From positions 69,005-133,004 of the forward strand of contig JBIPLJ010000003.1 of the NCBI GenBank assembly GCA_044368415.1: 64,000 nucleotides of DNA, read 5' to 3'. Below the pieces are notes generated by a model that saw only the letters and a program-made list of their open reading frames with translations, was not told where the DNA came from and made no database searches. This document shows positions 53,629-63,999 of this stretch, in pieces. The translations under genes and the position numbers were made by a program. Position 1 is the first letter of the stretch; every line of letters starts with the position of its first letter. The stretch is from UBA4615 sp044368415. Lineage in GTDB: Bacteria > Pseudomonadota > Gammaproteobacteria > Burkholderiales > Burkholderiaceae_E.

Positions 53629-53649
53629 GGCGGGGCCGAGCGGGAGGGC

Positions 53650-53670
53650 GCCGGCCCGGGGAGGGCCGGC
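53650..53670. terminator. GC-rich hairpin between convergent gcvT and response-regulator genes
   Basis: Perfect 8-bp arms (GCCGGCCC and GGGCCGGC) enclose a 5-base loop, followed by further GCCGGC inverted copies up to about 53697. No T-run on either strand, so it is a possible bidirectional stop or just a stable structure. Confidence 0.4.
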
Positions 53671-53697
53671 CGGAGCCGGCGTGCGGCCAGCCGGCGC

Positions 53698-54351
53698 TCA
53701 GGCCCCGCCGAACCCCACCTGGCTCGCGAGCGCCACCGCCTCGGTACGGTTGCGCGCGCGCAGCGCCCGCAGCACCGCGCCGATGTGGATCTTCACGGTG
53801 TTCTCGGACAGCCCGAGCTCGTGGCAGATCTCCTTGTTGGGCAGCCCGCGCACCAGCATGCGCAGCACCTGCATCTGACGCGGCGACATCGCACCCAGCG
53901 CCTCGTGCACGAAGTCGTCGTCGCGCGGGCGCCGCCCCGGCAGCGGCGGGTCGCTGTCGCCGTCGCTGTCGCCGACCGTCGGCGCGATGCCGAGCAGCCC
54001 CTTGAGCGACTCGAGCAGCGCGATCCGGTCGGTCGACTTCGGCACGAACGCGGCCGCCCCGGCGCGCAGCACTCGATCGACGGTGTCGCGGTCCTCGGTC
54101 GCCGACAGCACGGCCACCTTCGCGTCGGGGGCTCGGGCGCGCACGCGGGTCAGCGCATCGACGCCCCGCGCGTCGGGCAGCCCGAGGTCGAGTAACACCA
54201 GGTCCCAGGCCAGCGGCTCGTCGAGGCGATCGAGCGCCTGCCGCGCGGTGGCGGCGACGCCGATCTCGCAGTCGGGCACGATGGCGCGCAGGCAGACTGC
54301 GATGGCGTCGCGGATGACCGGATGGTCATCGCAGAGCAGCACACGAGGCAT
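53698..54351 (-). CDS. NarL/FixJ-type response regulator (orphan)
   Basis: 217 residues. The receiver domain starts PRVLLCDDHPVIRDA (acidic pair D8-D9) with phospho-acceptor D55 in LVLLDLGLPD and the conserved Lys in AAFVPKSTD. A linker rich in Asp/Gly/Ser (about 125-145) leads to a LuxR-type helix-turn-helix: SPRQMQVLRMLVRGLPNKEICHELGLSENTVKIHIGAVLRAL. It begins 3 bp after the hupE stop, at the end of the urt-ure run. No histidine kinase is present in the window, so its signal and partner are unknown. Confidence 0.88.
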   Translation of the reverse strand: MPRVLLCDDHPVIRDAIAVCLRAIVPDCEIGVAATARQALDRLDEPLAWDLVLLDLGLPDARGVDALTRVRARAPDAKVAVLSATEDRDTVDRVLRAGAAAFVPKSTDRIALLESLKGLLGIAPTVGDSDGDSDPPLPGRRPRDDDFVHEALGAMSPRQMQVLRMLVRGLPNKEICHELGLSENTVKIHIGAVLRALRARNRTEAVALASQVGFGGA

Positions 54352-54353
54352 CT

Positions 54354-54983
54354 TCAGGCGGCCAGAAGCGTCCAAGCGAAGGCACCCGCGTAGCCCGCCG
54401 CGGTCCAGCCGCGGGCGGTCGCGGCGCGCGTGCCGCCCTGGCGCGCGGCTGCACGCGCGGCAAGCGCGCCGGCGGCGAACAGCGCGACGCTCGAGGCGGC
54501 AAGGCCGACGAAGAAGGCCGGGCCGCTGCCTTCGGAGGCATGCAGCCAGCCGTGCGGCAACGCGACCGCCAGCGCCACCGCAGCGAGGCCGCCGGCACCG
54601 AGCCGCTCGGCCTGCAGCAGCGCGAGCGCGACCGCGAGCAGCCCGAACGTGGCGGCCGGCTCGACAAGCCCGGCGCCGAGCGGCGGCACGCCGGGCAGCG
54701 TGCCGGAAAGCATCGCCCACAGCGCGCCGGCAAGCAGCCCCAGGACCCCAGCCACGCCGATGCGTGACGGCACCGAAGCACCTGCCATGCGCCCGCGCAC
54801 CGAGCCCGCGACGCCCGCGAGCAGGCCGATGCCGAGCGTCGCGAGCAGGTGGTCGGCGCCGCCGAGCGGATGCACGAGGCCGGCGAGGAGGCCGTCGTGC
54901 AGGTGGCCCTCGTGGGCAGCGACGGGCAGGCTGACGGCGGCGAGCGCCGCGGCGCCGAGCAGGGAGACGATGGGAGCGCACAT
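54354..54983 (-). CDS. hupE: HupE/UreJ-family nickel or cobalt transporter-like membrane protein
   Basis: 209 residues with an N-terminal signal-like helix ending AAHEGHLHDGLLAGLVHPLGGADHLLATLGIGLLAG, the typical HupE/UreJ opening with histidines. About six further helices follow, including the PLGAGLVEPAATFGLLAVALALL and VALPHGWLHASEG segments. These proteins are thought to supply nickel to urease or hydrogenase. It is the last urease accessory gene here, 35 bp after ureG. Confidence 0.9.
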   Translation of the reverse strand: MCAPIVSLLGAAALAAVSLPVAAHEGHLHDGLLAGLVHPLGGADHLLATLGIGLLAGVAGSVRGRMAGASVPSRIGVAGVLGLLAGALWAMLSGTLPGVPPLGAGLVEPAATFGLLAVALALLQAERLGAGGLAAVALAVALPHGWLHASEGSGPAFFVGLAASSVALFAAGALAARAAARQGGTRAATARGWTAAGYAGAFAWTLLAA

Positions 54984-55018
54984 GGGGGAAGCCTTTCGGA
55001 TCGGACGGGCGTGGACGG

Positions 55019-55630
<612 letters not shown>

Positions 55631-55636
55631 GTCCGT

Positions 55637-56326
55637 CTACGACCTGAACAGTCTGGAATACTGCGTTTCGTGGCGGGCCGACGCGATCGCCAGCCCGGGT
55701 GCGGCGCTCGACCAGTCGTCGCGCTCGAGCACAAGCGCACGCTCGACGGCGGCGACGAGATCCGGCGTGAGCGCGCGCAGCAGCCGCTGCGCGGCGACCT
55801 GGCCCATCGGCACCGTCTTCATCAGCACCATCGCCTGGTTCTCGGCGAAGGCCCAGAACAGCCCGAGCAGCGCGTCGCGCTCGGAGAGCCCGAGCCGGGT
55901 CGCGGCGATCGCCCAGGCGACCGGCAGCGACAGCGGCGCGAGCCGATCGGCGATCGCGGCATCCCCCTCCGCGTCCGGGCAGACCGCGGCCAGCCAGCGG
56001 CCAAGCGAGAAGCCCATCTGATCGGACTCCAGGCGCAGCTCGGCGGTCTCGCGCGCGGCGCGTGCGTCGGCGTTCAGCGAGGCCAGCGCCTCGAGCGCCG
56101 CGGCCTCGGGCAGGGCGCGCGCCGCCCGCATCGCGTCGCGCATCAGCGGCCCCTCGAACGACGAGAGCGACAGCGCCAGCGCGTCGGCGATCCACTCGCG
56201 GGCGGCGGGCTCGGTGCGCACCGCGCCGCTGTCGATGCCCCACTCCAGCCCGCTCGAGTAGCTGTAGCCACCGATCGGCAGCGCCGGGCTCGCGAGCTGC
56301 AGCAGCGCGACGACGGCTGCGCTCAT
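55637..56326 (-). CDS. ureF: Urease accessory protein UreF
   Basis: 229 residues, all helical. LLQLASPALPIGGYSYSSGLEWGIDSGAV is the diagnostic start; the C-terminal IASARHETQYSRLFRS tail, needed for UreG contact in known UreF proteins, is intact. It overlaps ureE by ATGA. UreF normally acts in a UreD-UreF-UreG complex, but ureD is absent from its expected place. Confidence 0.95.
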   Translation of the reverse strand: MSAAVVALLQLASPALPIGGYSYSSGLEWGIDSGAVRTEPAAREWIADALALSLSSFEGPLMRDAMRAARALPEAAALEALASLNADARAARETAELRLESDQMGFSLGRWLAAVCPDAEGDAAIADRLAPLSLPVAWAIAATRLGLSERDALLGLFWAFAENQAMVLMKTVPMGQVAAQRLLRALTPDLVAAVERALVLERDDWSSAAPGLAIASARHETQYSRLFRS

Positions 56327-57021
56327 CGGCGCGGGCGCTTCGGCGTCGCGACCGCGACCGGCGCGGGCTCGAGCGTGTGATCGTGGCCGCAGCCCGGGCC
56401 GTGGACGTGGGGGGCCGCTTGCTCGTGTGCGGGGTCGAGTGAATGACCGTGGTCGTGGCCGTGCGCGTGGTCGTGGTCGTGCGAGTGCCCGTGCGATGCC
56501 TGCTGCGCCGGCGCGTGTGCCGCGTCATGCCTCGCATCGAACACATGGATCCGACCGCCGTGCCCCTGGTCGTCATGCTGATGGTGGACGTGGCTGTGCC
56601 CGTAGGCGCCCGACTCGGGCTGGAAGCCCTCCTCCACCGCATGCACGTGCCCGCCCAGGCGCTCGATCATCGCCTGCAGCACATGGTCGGGCAGCAGCCG
56701 GATCCAGCCCTCGCCGAGCTGCAGCGGCACGTGCCGGTTGCCCACGTGATAGGCGATCCGTGCGAGGCCGATCGCATCGTGCGCATGCACTTCGATCAGC
56801 CGCTCGGGCGCCGCCTCGACCGCCACCACCCGGCCGTCGGCCAGCCGGACGCGGTCACCCTGGCGCAGCAGCGTGCCCGGCGGCAGGTCGACGCCGATCT
56901 CCTCGCCCGACAGCAGGCAGGCGCGAAAGCGCGACCGCTCGCGCTGCTCGAACGCGAGTTCGATCACCTCGTCGGCACGCTCGTGCGCACCGGCCAGGAG
57001 GGTGGCCACCACGATTGCCAT
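56323..57021 (-). CDS. ureE: Urease nickel metallochaperone UreE, long His-rich form
   Basis: 232 residues: a peptide-binding N-domain (about 1-75), the nickel-binding central domain with AYHVGNRHVPLQLGEG and LGGHVHAVEEGFQPE, then a roughly 85-residue tail rich in His/Asp (for example HSHDHDHAHGHDHGH, and a last HVHGPGCGHDHT) for nickel storage. Ordinary UreE proteins are 150-190 residues, so the tail is unusually long. It overlaps ureF at the stop. ATG 57021 lies 15 bp from the ureC stop. Confidence 0.93.
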   Translation of the reverse strand: MAIVVATLLAGAHERADEVIELAFEQRERSRFRACLLSGEEIGVDLPPGTLLRQGDRVRLADGRVVAVEAAPERLIEVHAHDAIGLARIAYHVGNRHVPLQLGEGWIRLLPDHVLQAMIERLGGHVHAVEEGFQPESGAYGHSHVHHQHDDQGHGGRIHVFDARHDAAHAPAQQASHGHSHDHDHAHGHDHGHSLDPAHEQAAPHVHGPGCGHDHTLEPAPVAVATPKRPRR

Positions 57022-57036
57022 GCGCCCTTCGCCTCG

Positions 57037-58758
<1,722 letters not shown>

Positions 58759-58760
58759 GG

Positions 58761-59120
58761 TCAGGCCTTCTTCCGGGTGGCGGCCGGCTTCTTGGCGGCG
58801 GGCTCCGCAGGCGCATCGAGCGGCCCCATCACCATCTGCCTGAATCCGTACACCATGCGGGTGCCGGCGAGCGCCACCAGGTCGACGGTGCGCGACTGCC
58901 CCGGCTCGAAGCGCACCGCGGTGCCCGAGGCGATGTCGAGCCGGAAGCCGCGCGCTGCGTCCCGGTCGAATTCGAGCGCCGCGTTCGTCTCGCCGAAATG
59001 GTAGTGCGAACCAACCTGGATCGGCCGGTCGCCCGCGTTCTTCACGGTGAGCGTGATCCGTCGTCGCCCGACGTTGACTTCGATCTCTCCGTCGTCGACC
59101 AGCAGCTCGCCAGGGGTCAT
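58761..59120 (-). CDS. ureB: Urease beta subunit
   Basis: 119 residues. MTPGELLVDDGEIEVNVGRRRITLTVKNAGDRPIQVGSHYHFGETNAALEFDR is the UreB signature, with the usual PGQSRTVDLVALAG core and a lysine-rich tail. It is not fused to UreA: the N-terminus begins at the normal beta-subunit start. Normally ureA precedes ureB; here 111 bp separate it from urtE and contain no ureA. A short open frame whose TGA overlaps this ATG precedes it but shows no UreA similarity. Confidence 0.95.
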   Translation of the reverse strand: MTPGELLVDDGEIEVNVGRRRITLTVKNAGDRPIQVGSHYHFGETNAALEFDRDAARGFRLDIASGTAVRFEPGQSRTVDLVALAGTRMVYGFRQMVMGPLDAPAEPAAKKPAATRKKA

Positions 59121-59231
59121 CGTCGCTTGTATCCGGTGGGCTCGACCCGCGCTCCGTCAGGGATCGCGTCGGCCGCCTCAGTCGCAAGCGTACACCGACC
59201 GCAGCCGGCGCCGCGCCGATGCATCCGGGTT
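59121..59231 (-). other. urtE-ureB gap where ureD and ureA would be expected
   Basis: 111 bp with no recognisable gene. One minus-strand frame runs to a TGA overlapping the ureB ATG and would encode a tail of about 20 residues ending PTGYKRR, unlike UreA or UreD. No ribosome site, terminator or intact promoter is obvious. Confidence 0.6.
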
Positions 59232-59927
59232 TCAGACCGCGAGCAGCCCGCGGACCCCGTCCTCGTCCATCTTCTTGCCGTCGCCGGCCTGCAGCACCTC
59301 GCCGCGCTGGAGCACGATGTAGCGGTCGGCGAGCTCGCGGGCGAAGTCGTAGTACTGCTCCACCAGCAGGATCGCCATGGTGCGCTGCGCCGCCAGCCCC
59401 GCGATCACCTGCTCGATGTCCTTGATGACGTTCGGCTGGATGCCCTCGGTCGGCTCGTCGAGGATCAGCAGCCGCGGCTTCGTGACCAGGGCCCGCGCGA
59501 TCGCGAGCTGCTGCTGCTGCCCGCCCGAGAGGTCGCCGCCGCGCCGCCGCACGAACTGCCTCAGGATCGGGAAGGTCTCGTAGACCCAGCCCGGCACCGA
59601 GCGCTCCGTCTGGTGTGTGGCCGCCATCGCGATCTTCAGGTTCTCCTCGACCGTCAGCCGCGGGAAGATCTCGCGCCCCTGTGGCACCAGCGCGATGCCG
59701 AGCTGCGCACGCTGGTGGGGCTTCATGCGGGTGATGTCCCGACCCTCGAACTCGATGCGGCCGGTCTTCACCGGCAGCAGCCCCATCATGCACTTGAGCA
59801 GTGTCGTCTTGCCCATGCCGTTGCGCCCGAGTACGGCGGTCACCGCCCCGGTCTCGGCCACGAGCGACACGTCGCGCAGCGTGTGGCTGCCGCCGTAGTA
59901 CTGGTTCAGTCCGTCGATCTTCAGCAT
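59232..59927 (-). CDS. urtE: Urea ABC transporter ATP-binding protein UrtE
   Basis: 231 residues, the shorter of the two urea-importer ATPases. Walker A VLGRNGMGKTTLLKCMMGLL, signature LSGGQQQQLAIARAL, Walker B LLILDEPTEGIQPNVIKDIE and the switch-type ILLVEQYYDFARELADR. The QPNVIKDIE stretch and EGIQP are diagnostic of UrtE against LivF. ATG 59927 lies 5 bp after the urtD stop. Confidence 0.94.
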   Translation of the reverse strand: MLKIDGLNQYYGGSHTLRDVSLVAETGAVTAVLGRNGMGKTTLLKCMMGLLPVKTGRIEFEGRDITRMKPHQRAQLGIALVPQGREIFPRLTVEENLKIAMAATHQTERSVPGWVYETFPILRQFVRRRGGDLSGGQQQQLAIARALVTKPRLLILDEPTEGIQPNVIKDIEQVIAGLAAQRTMAILLVEQYYDFARELADRYIVLQRGEVLQAGDGKKMDEDGVRGLLAV

Positions 59928-59932
59928 GCGGC

Positions 59933-60796
59933 TCAGCGTCCCAGGTAGACCTCGATCACGCGGGGATCGCGGCGCACGACGTCCATCGTGCCCTCGGCCA
60001 GCACGCTGCCCTCGCACAGCACCGTGACCTTACGCGCGATCTTGGCGACGAACTCCATGTCGTGCTCGACCACCACCACGGTGTGCTTCTTCTCGAGCTG
60101 CAGGCACAGCTCGGCGGTCTTGTCGGTCTCGGCGTCGGTCATGCCGGCGACTGGCTCGTCGAGCAGCACCACACGCGGCTCCTGCGACAGCAGCATGCCG
60201 ATCTCGAGCCACTGCTTCTGGCCGTGCGAGAGCACACCGGCGATCTGGTCGACCTCGCCGCGCAGGTTGGTCAACTCGAGGATCGACTCGATGCGGCCGA
60301 GCTGCTCGGAATCGAGCTTCGCGCGCAGGCTGGCGACGCCGCGCTTGTCGGTCTTGAGCGCGAGCTCCATGTTCTCGAAGACGCTCATGGTCTCGAACAC
60401 CGTCGGGCGCTGGAACTTGCGGCCGATCCCGGCCTGCGCGATCTGCGACTCGTTGAGCCGCGTCAGGTCGATCGTCTGACCGAAGAAGACCCGACCGGTG
60501 TCGGGCCGCGTCTTGCCGGTGATGACATCCATCATCGTGGTCTTGCCGGCGCCGTTCGGCCCGATGATGCAGCGCAGCTCGCCGTCGTCGAGGGTCAGCG
60601 ACAAGTCGTTCAGCGCCCGAAAGCCGTCGAAGCTGACGGTCACGCCCTCGAGGTACAGGATCGGGCCGTGCGAGACGTCGACGCCGGGCGTGACCCGATG
60701 CCCGAAGGCCTGCGAGCTGCCTTCGCCCGGGCGCGCGGCGCGGTCGGCCGCGCCGGAGGTGGCCGCGCTGCCCGTAGACGATCGGGGCGGGCTCAT
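59933..60796 (-). CDS. urtD: Urea ABC transporter ATP-binding protein UrtD
   Basis: 287 residues. A low-complexity Ser/Ala-rich N-terminus of about 45 residues precedes ILYLEGVTVSFDGFRALNDLSLTL; Walker A is IIGPNGAGKTTMMDVITGK, signature LSHGQKQWLEIGMLL, Walker B VVLLDEPVAGMTDAE. The SHGQKQWLEIGMLL segment marks UrtD. Overlaps urtC by ATGA. Confidence 0.94.
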   Translation of the reverse strand: MSPPRSSTGSAATSGAADRAARPGEGSSQAFGHRVTPGVDVSHGPILYLEGVTVSFDGFRALNDLSLTLDDGELRCIIGPNGAGKTTMMDVITGKTRPDTGRVFFGQTIDLTRLNESQIAQAGIGRKFQRPTVFETMSVFENMELALKTDKRGVASLRAKLDSEQLGRIESILELTNLRGEVDQIAGVLSHGQKQWLEIGMLLSQEPRVVLLDEPVAGMTDAETDKTAELCLQLEKKHTVVVVEHDMEFVAKIARKVTVLCEGSVLAEGTMDVVRRDPRVIEVYLGR

Positions 60797-61977
60797 GCGC
60801 GACCCTCGGTGGGGCCGACGGCGAGACGGGCGGACGCGGAGGACGCGGCGGGCGCAAGCGCCTGCGGCGCCTCGCTCCCGCTCGCCTTCGTGGCCGGCCG
60901 GAACCGGTCGAACAGCGCGATCACGCCGCGCGGCAGGAACAGCGTCACCAGCACGAACAGCAGGCCCAGGAAGAACAGCCAGTACTCCGGGAAGGCCTGC
61001 GTGAACCAGCTCTTGGCGCCGTTGACGAGAAACGCCCCGATGATCGGGCCGATCAGCGTGCCGCGCCCGCCGACCGCCGTCCAGATCGCCACCTCGATCG
61101 AGTTCGCCGGCGACATCTCGCTCGGGTTGATGATGCCGACCTGCGGCACATAGAGCGCCCCGGCCACGCCGCTGATGACCGCGGCGAGCGTCCAGATGCC
61201 GAGCTTGTAGCCCAGCGTGTCGTAGCCGCAGAAGCGCGCGCGCGACTCCGCATCTCGAATCGCCTGCAGCACCCGGCCGAACTTGCGCGTGACCAGCCAG
61301 CGCGCCAGCACGAAGGTACCGAACAGTCCAACCGCCGTGGCCGCCATCAGCGCCGCCTTGGTGGACGGGTCGGTGATCCGGTAGCCGAGGATCGTCTTGA
61401 AGTCGGTGAAGCCGTTGTTGCCGCCGAAGCCGGTCTCGTTTCGGAAGAACAGCAACATGAAGGCGAAGGTCAGCGCCTGCGTGATGATCGAGAAATACAC
61501 GCCCTTGATGCGCGAGCGGAACGCGAAGAAGCCGAACACGAGGGCGAGCGCGCCAGGCACCGCGACCACCAGGAACAGCGTCCACAGGAAGCTGTCGCTG
61601 TTCCACCAGGTCCAGGGCAGCGTCTTCCAATCCAGGAAGACCATGAAGTCGGGCAGCTCGCTCTGGTACTGCCCCTCGCGCCCGATGCCGCGCATCAGGT
61701 ACATGCCGAACGCATAGCCGCCGAGCGCGAAGAACAACGACTGCCCGAGCGACAGGATGCCGGTGAAGCCCCAGATCAGGTCCATTGCAACAGCGACCAT
61801 CGCGTAACACATGAACTTGCCCGACAGCGTCATCGTGTAGGTCGACGGGCGCAGCACATGGTCGGCGGGCAGCCACGCATGGGCAAGCGGCACCGCGACG
61901 CCGACGAAGATGAACGCCAGCCCGAGGACCACCCACTGCACGGGGGTGAACAGGCTGCGACGGGGGGCGATCAGCAT
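60793..61977 (-). CDS. urtC: Urea ABC transporter permease UrtC
   Basis: 394-residue LivM-like permease with about ten helices. MDLIWGFTGILSLGQSLFFALGGYAFGMYLMRGIG is characteristic of UrtC, and the RFCGYDTLGYKLGIWTLAAVISGVAGALYVPQVGIINPSEM segment contains the ATPase-contact loop. Start ATG 61977, one base after the urtB stop region. The C-terminal tail is Ala/Ser-rich. Confidence 0.94.
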   Translation of the reverse strand: MLIAPRRSLFTPVQWVVLGLAFIFVGVAVPLAHAWLPADHVLRPSTYTMTLSGKFMCYAMVAVAMDLIWGFTGILSLGQSLFFALGGYAFGMYLMRGIGREGQYQSELPDFMVFLDWKTLPWTWWNSDSFLWTLFLVVAVPGALALVFGFFAFRSRIKGVYFSIITQALTFAFMLLFFRNETGFGGNNGFTDFKTILGYRITDPSTKAALMAATAVGLFGTFVLARWLVTRKFGRVLQAIRDAESRARFCGYDTLGYKLGIWTLAAVISGVAGALYVPQVGIINPSEMSPANSIEVAIWTAVGGRGTLIGPIIGAFLVNGAKSWFTQAFPEYWLFFLGLLFVLVTLFLPRGVIALFDRFRPATKASGSEAPQALAPAASSASARLAVGPTEGRA

Positions 61978-61978
61978 C

Positions 61979-63601
61979 TCAGTTCTCCACCGCGCGGCCC
62001 TTGAGGGCGAAGAGGCCCGACGGACGCTTCTGGATGAAGGCGATGATCAGCGCGAGGATCAGGATCTTGGCGATGACGGCGCCCAGCCAGGGCTCGAGCA
62101 GCTTGTTCGCCACGCCCAGCCCGAAGCCGGCGACCACCGTCCCGAGAAGCTGACCGACACCGCCGAGCACCACGACGATGAACGAGTCGATGATGTAGGA
62201 CTGGCCGAGCTCGGGGCCGACGTTGCCGACCTGCGAGAGTGCAACGCCCGCGAGCCCGGCGATGCCGGAGCCCAACCCGAAGGCCATCATGTCCACCCGG
62301 TCGGTGGGCACGCCGACGGCCGAGGCCATCGGCCGGTTCTGCGTGACGCCGCGCACGAAGAGGCCGAGCCGCGTGCGGCTCAGCACCAGCGCCACCGCCC
62401 CGAGCACCGCGATTGCGAAGCCGATGATGACGATCCGGTTGTAGGGCAGCACCAGCGAGCCGAACTGCACGCCGCCGGACAGCCAGACCGGGTTCTCGAT
62501 CTCGACGTTCTGCGGGCCGAAGATCTGGCGCACCGTCTGGATCAGGATCAGGCTCACGCCCCAGGTCGCCAACAGCGTCTCGAGCGGGCGGCCGTACAGC
62601 CAGCGGATGACGGTGCGCTCGATCACGACGCCGACCGACGCAGCCACGACGAAGGCCACCGGGAGTGCTGCGACCGGATACCAGGCGATCGCATCCGGCA
62701 TCACCGCGCGGAACACCGACTGCGTCGCGTAGGTCGCGTAGGCACCGATCATGATCATCTCGCCGTGCGCCATGTTGATGACGCCGAGCAGGCCGTAGGT
62801 GATCGCCAGGCCGATCGCGGCGAGCATCAGGATGCTGCCGAGCGACAGCCCCGCGAAGATCCGGCCGAACCACTCGGCACGAACCAAGCGCCCGGACACC
62901 TCGGACAGCGAGGCACGGGCGGCGGTGCGCACCGCGTCGTCGATCTCGGCCCACGAGCCGTCGGGCCTCTGCTCGACAATCGCCGCGAGCATTGTGCGCA
63001 TCTCGGCCCGGTCGCTCGCCGCGAGCCCCTGCACCGCGTCGAGGCGCCGCTTCGGATCCTCGGCGCGGACGTCGATCGCTGCGAGCGCAAGCGCGATGGC
63101 GGCCTTCACATCGGGGTCGGACTCTTTGTCGAGCGCACCGGCCAGCGTGTCGCGAAGCGCGTCGTCCTCGCCGCCCTGCAGCGATCGGGCGGCCGCGAGT
63201 CGCAGGCCGCGCTCGGGCGCGAACAGCTTGAGCGCGGCCATCGCCGCGTCGATCTGCCCGCGCAGGTTGTTGTTGATGGTGACCTCGTCGGGTTCGGGCG
63301 AGGGCAGCTCGGCCGGCTTGCCGGTCAGCGCGTCGACAACGCCCGCGTCGGACTTGATCCAGCCTGCGCCCTGTCCGTCGACGCGCAGCATGCCGTCCTG
63401 CAACGCCTTGAGAAGCTGCAGGGTCATCCCATCGGGCTTGGCGACGATCGACTCGATCGCGGCGGCCTTGTCGTCGAAGTCGTCGGAGGCGAGCTTCTTC
63501 AGCGCGTCCGCATCGACTGCGGCCGTGGGCACCGCGAACGCGGCGAGCAGCATTGCGGCGCAGGCGGCGCGCCAGCCGCGCCTCCATGAGAATCGGGTCA
63601 T
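61979..63601 (-). CDS. urtB: Urea ABC transporter permease UrtB
   Basis: 540 residues: signal-like N-terminus (AACAAMLLAAFAVPTAAVDA), a long extracytoplasmic domain of about 200 residues typical for UrtB, then eight or so helices from about residue 250 with SLGSILMLAAIGLAITYGLLGVINMAHGEMIMIGAYATY and the RNRPMASAVGVPTDRVDMMAFGLG-type loop. Length and layout match UrtB rather than plain LivH. ATG 63601. A terminator-like hairpin lies between it and urtA. Confidence 0.94.
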   Translation of the reverse strand: MTRFSWRRGWRAACAAMLLAAFAVPTAAVDADALKKLASDDFDDKAAAIESIVAKPDGMTLQLLKALQDGMLRVDGQGAGWIKSDAGVVDALTGKPAELPSPEPDEVTINNNLRGQIDAAMAALKLFAPERGLRLAAARSLQGGEDDALRDTLAGALDKESDPDVKAAIALALAAIDVRAEDPKRRLDAVQGLAASDRAEMRTMLAAIVEQRPDGSWAEIDDAVRTAARASLSEVSGRLVRAEWFGRIFAGLSLGSILMLAAIGLAITYGLLGVINMAHGEMIMIGAYATYATQSVFRAVMPDAIAWYPVAALPVAFVVAASVGVVIERTVIRWLYGRPLETLLATWGVSLILIQTVRQIFGPQNVEIENPVWLSGGVQFGSLVLPYNRIVIIGFAIAVLGAVALVLSRTRLGLFVRGVTQNRPMASAVGVPTDRVDMMAFGLGSGIAGLAGVALSQVGNVGPELGQSYIIDSFIVVVLGGVGQLLGTVVAGFGLGVANKLLEPWLGAVIAKILILALIIAFIQKRPSGLFALKGRAVEN

Positions 63602-63644
63602 TGGATGTGCTCGTGGTCCATGGGTCCGGCGGCGCAACGACGCG

Positions 63645-63678
63645 AAAAAAAGGGGGGGCGACGGCGTGCGCCGCCCCC
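63645..63678 (-). terminator. Intrinsic terminator between urtA and urtB
   Basis: On the minus strand a 10-bp stem (GGGGGCGGCG paired with CGTCGCCCCC including one G-T pair) with a 5-base loop is followed by TTTTTTT. It lies about 79 bp past the urtA stop and 44 bp before the urtB start. It should act as a partial terminator, giving more binding protein than transporter. Confidence 0.8.
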
Positions 63679-63756
63679 GAATCGCTGCTGCATTGCCCCA
63701 GGAAACCGATCTCGCACGACGCGCCGCTCGATCCGCGGCGCACCGTGCCGGGCGCA

Positions 63757-63999
63757 TCACGCGCTTTGCTTGCTCTCGTTGCCGGGAATGAAGGGCGACC
63801 ACGGGTTCGCGCGGATCGGCTCCTTCGTCTTGTACACGACCGAGAACTGCCCGTTGCCCTGGATCTCGCCGATCATCACCGGCTTGTGCAGGTGGTGGTT
63901 CGACTTGTCCATCGTCAGCGTGAAGCCGCAAGGCGCCTTGAAGGTCTGGCCGTACATCGCCGGCCGCACCTTGTCGACCTCAGTCGACTTGGCCTTCTC
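63757..63999 (-). CDS. urtA: Urea ABC transporter substrate-binding protein UrtA, C-terminal part (window edge)
   Basis: About 80 C-terminal residues, ending GNESKQSA. Segments RPAMYGQTFKAPCGFTLTMDKSNHHLHKPVMIGEIQGNGQF and VVYKTKEPIRANPWSPFIP are typical of UrtA. The gene continues beyond the right edge, so the start and signal peptide are not seen. It would be the first gene of the urt-ure operon, ahead of an intrinsic terminator. Confidence 0.93.
   Translation of the reverse strand, partial: EKAKSTEVDKVRPAMYGQTFKAPCGFTLTMDKSNHHLHKPVMIGEIQGNGQFSVVYKTKEPIRANPWSPFIPGNESKQSA

Noticed and set aside
59121..59231. A short open frame ending at the ureB start as a possible ureA remnant
   Set aside because: Its roughly 20 residues (ending PTGYKRR) do not resemble UreA or UreD; the overlap with the ureB ATG may be chance.
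59933..61936. A 667-codon open frame appearing to fuse urtC and urtD
   Set aside because: The N-terminal half is the wrong frame of urtC; urtD starts at 60796 with ATG and overlaps urtC by four bases.
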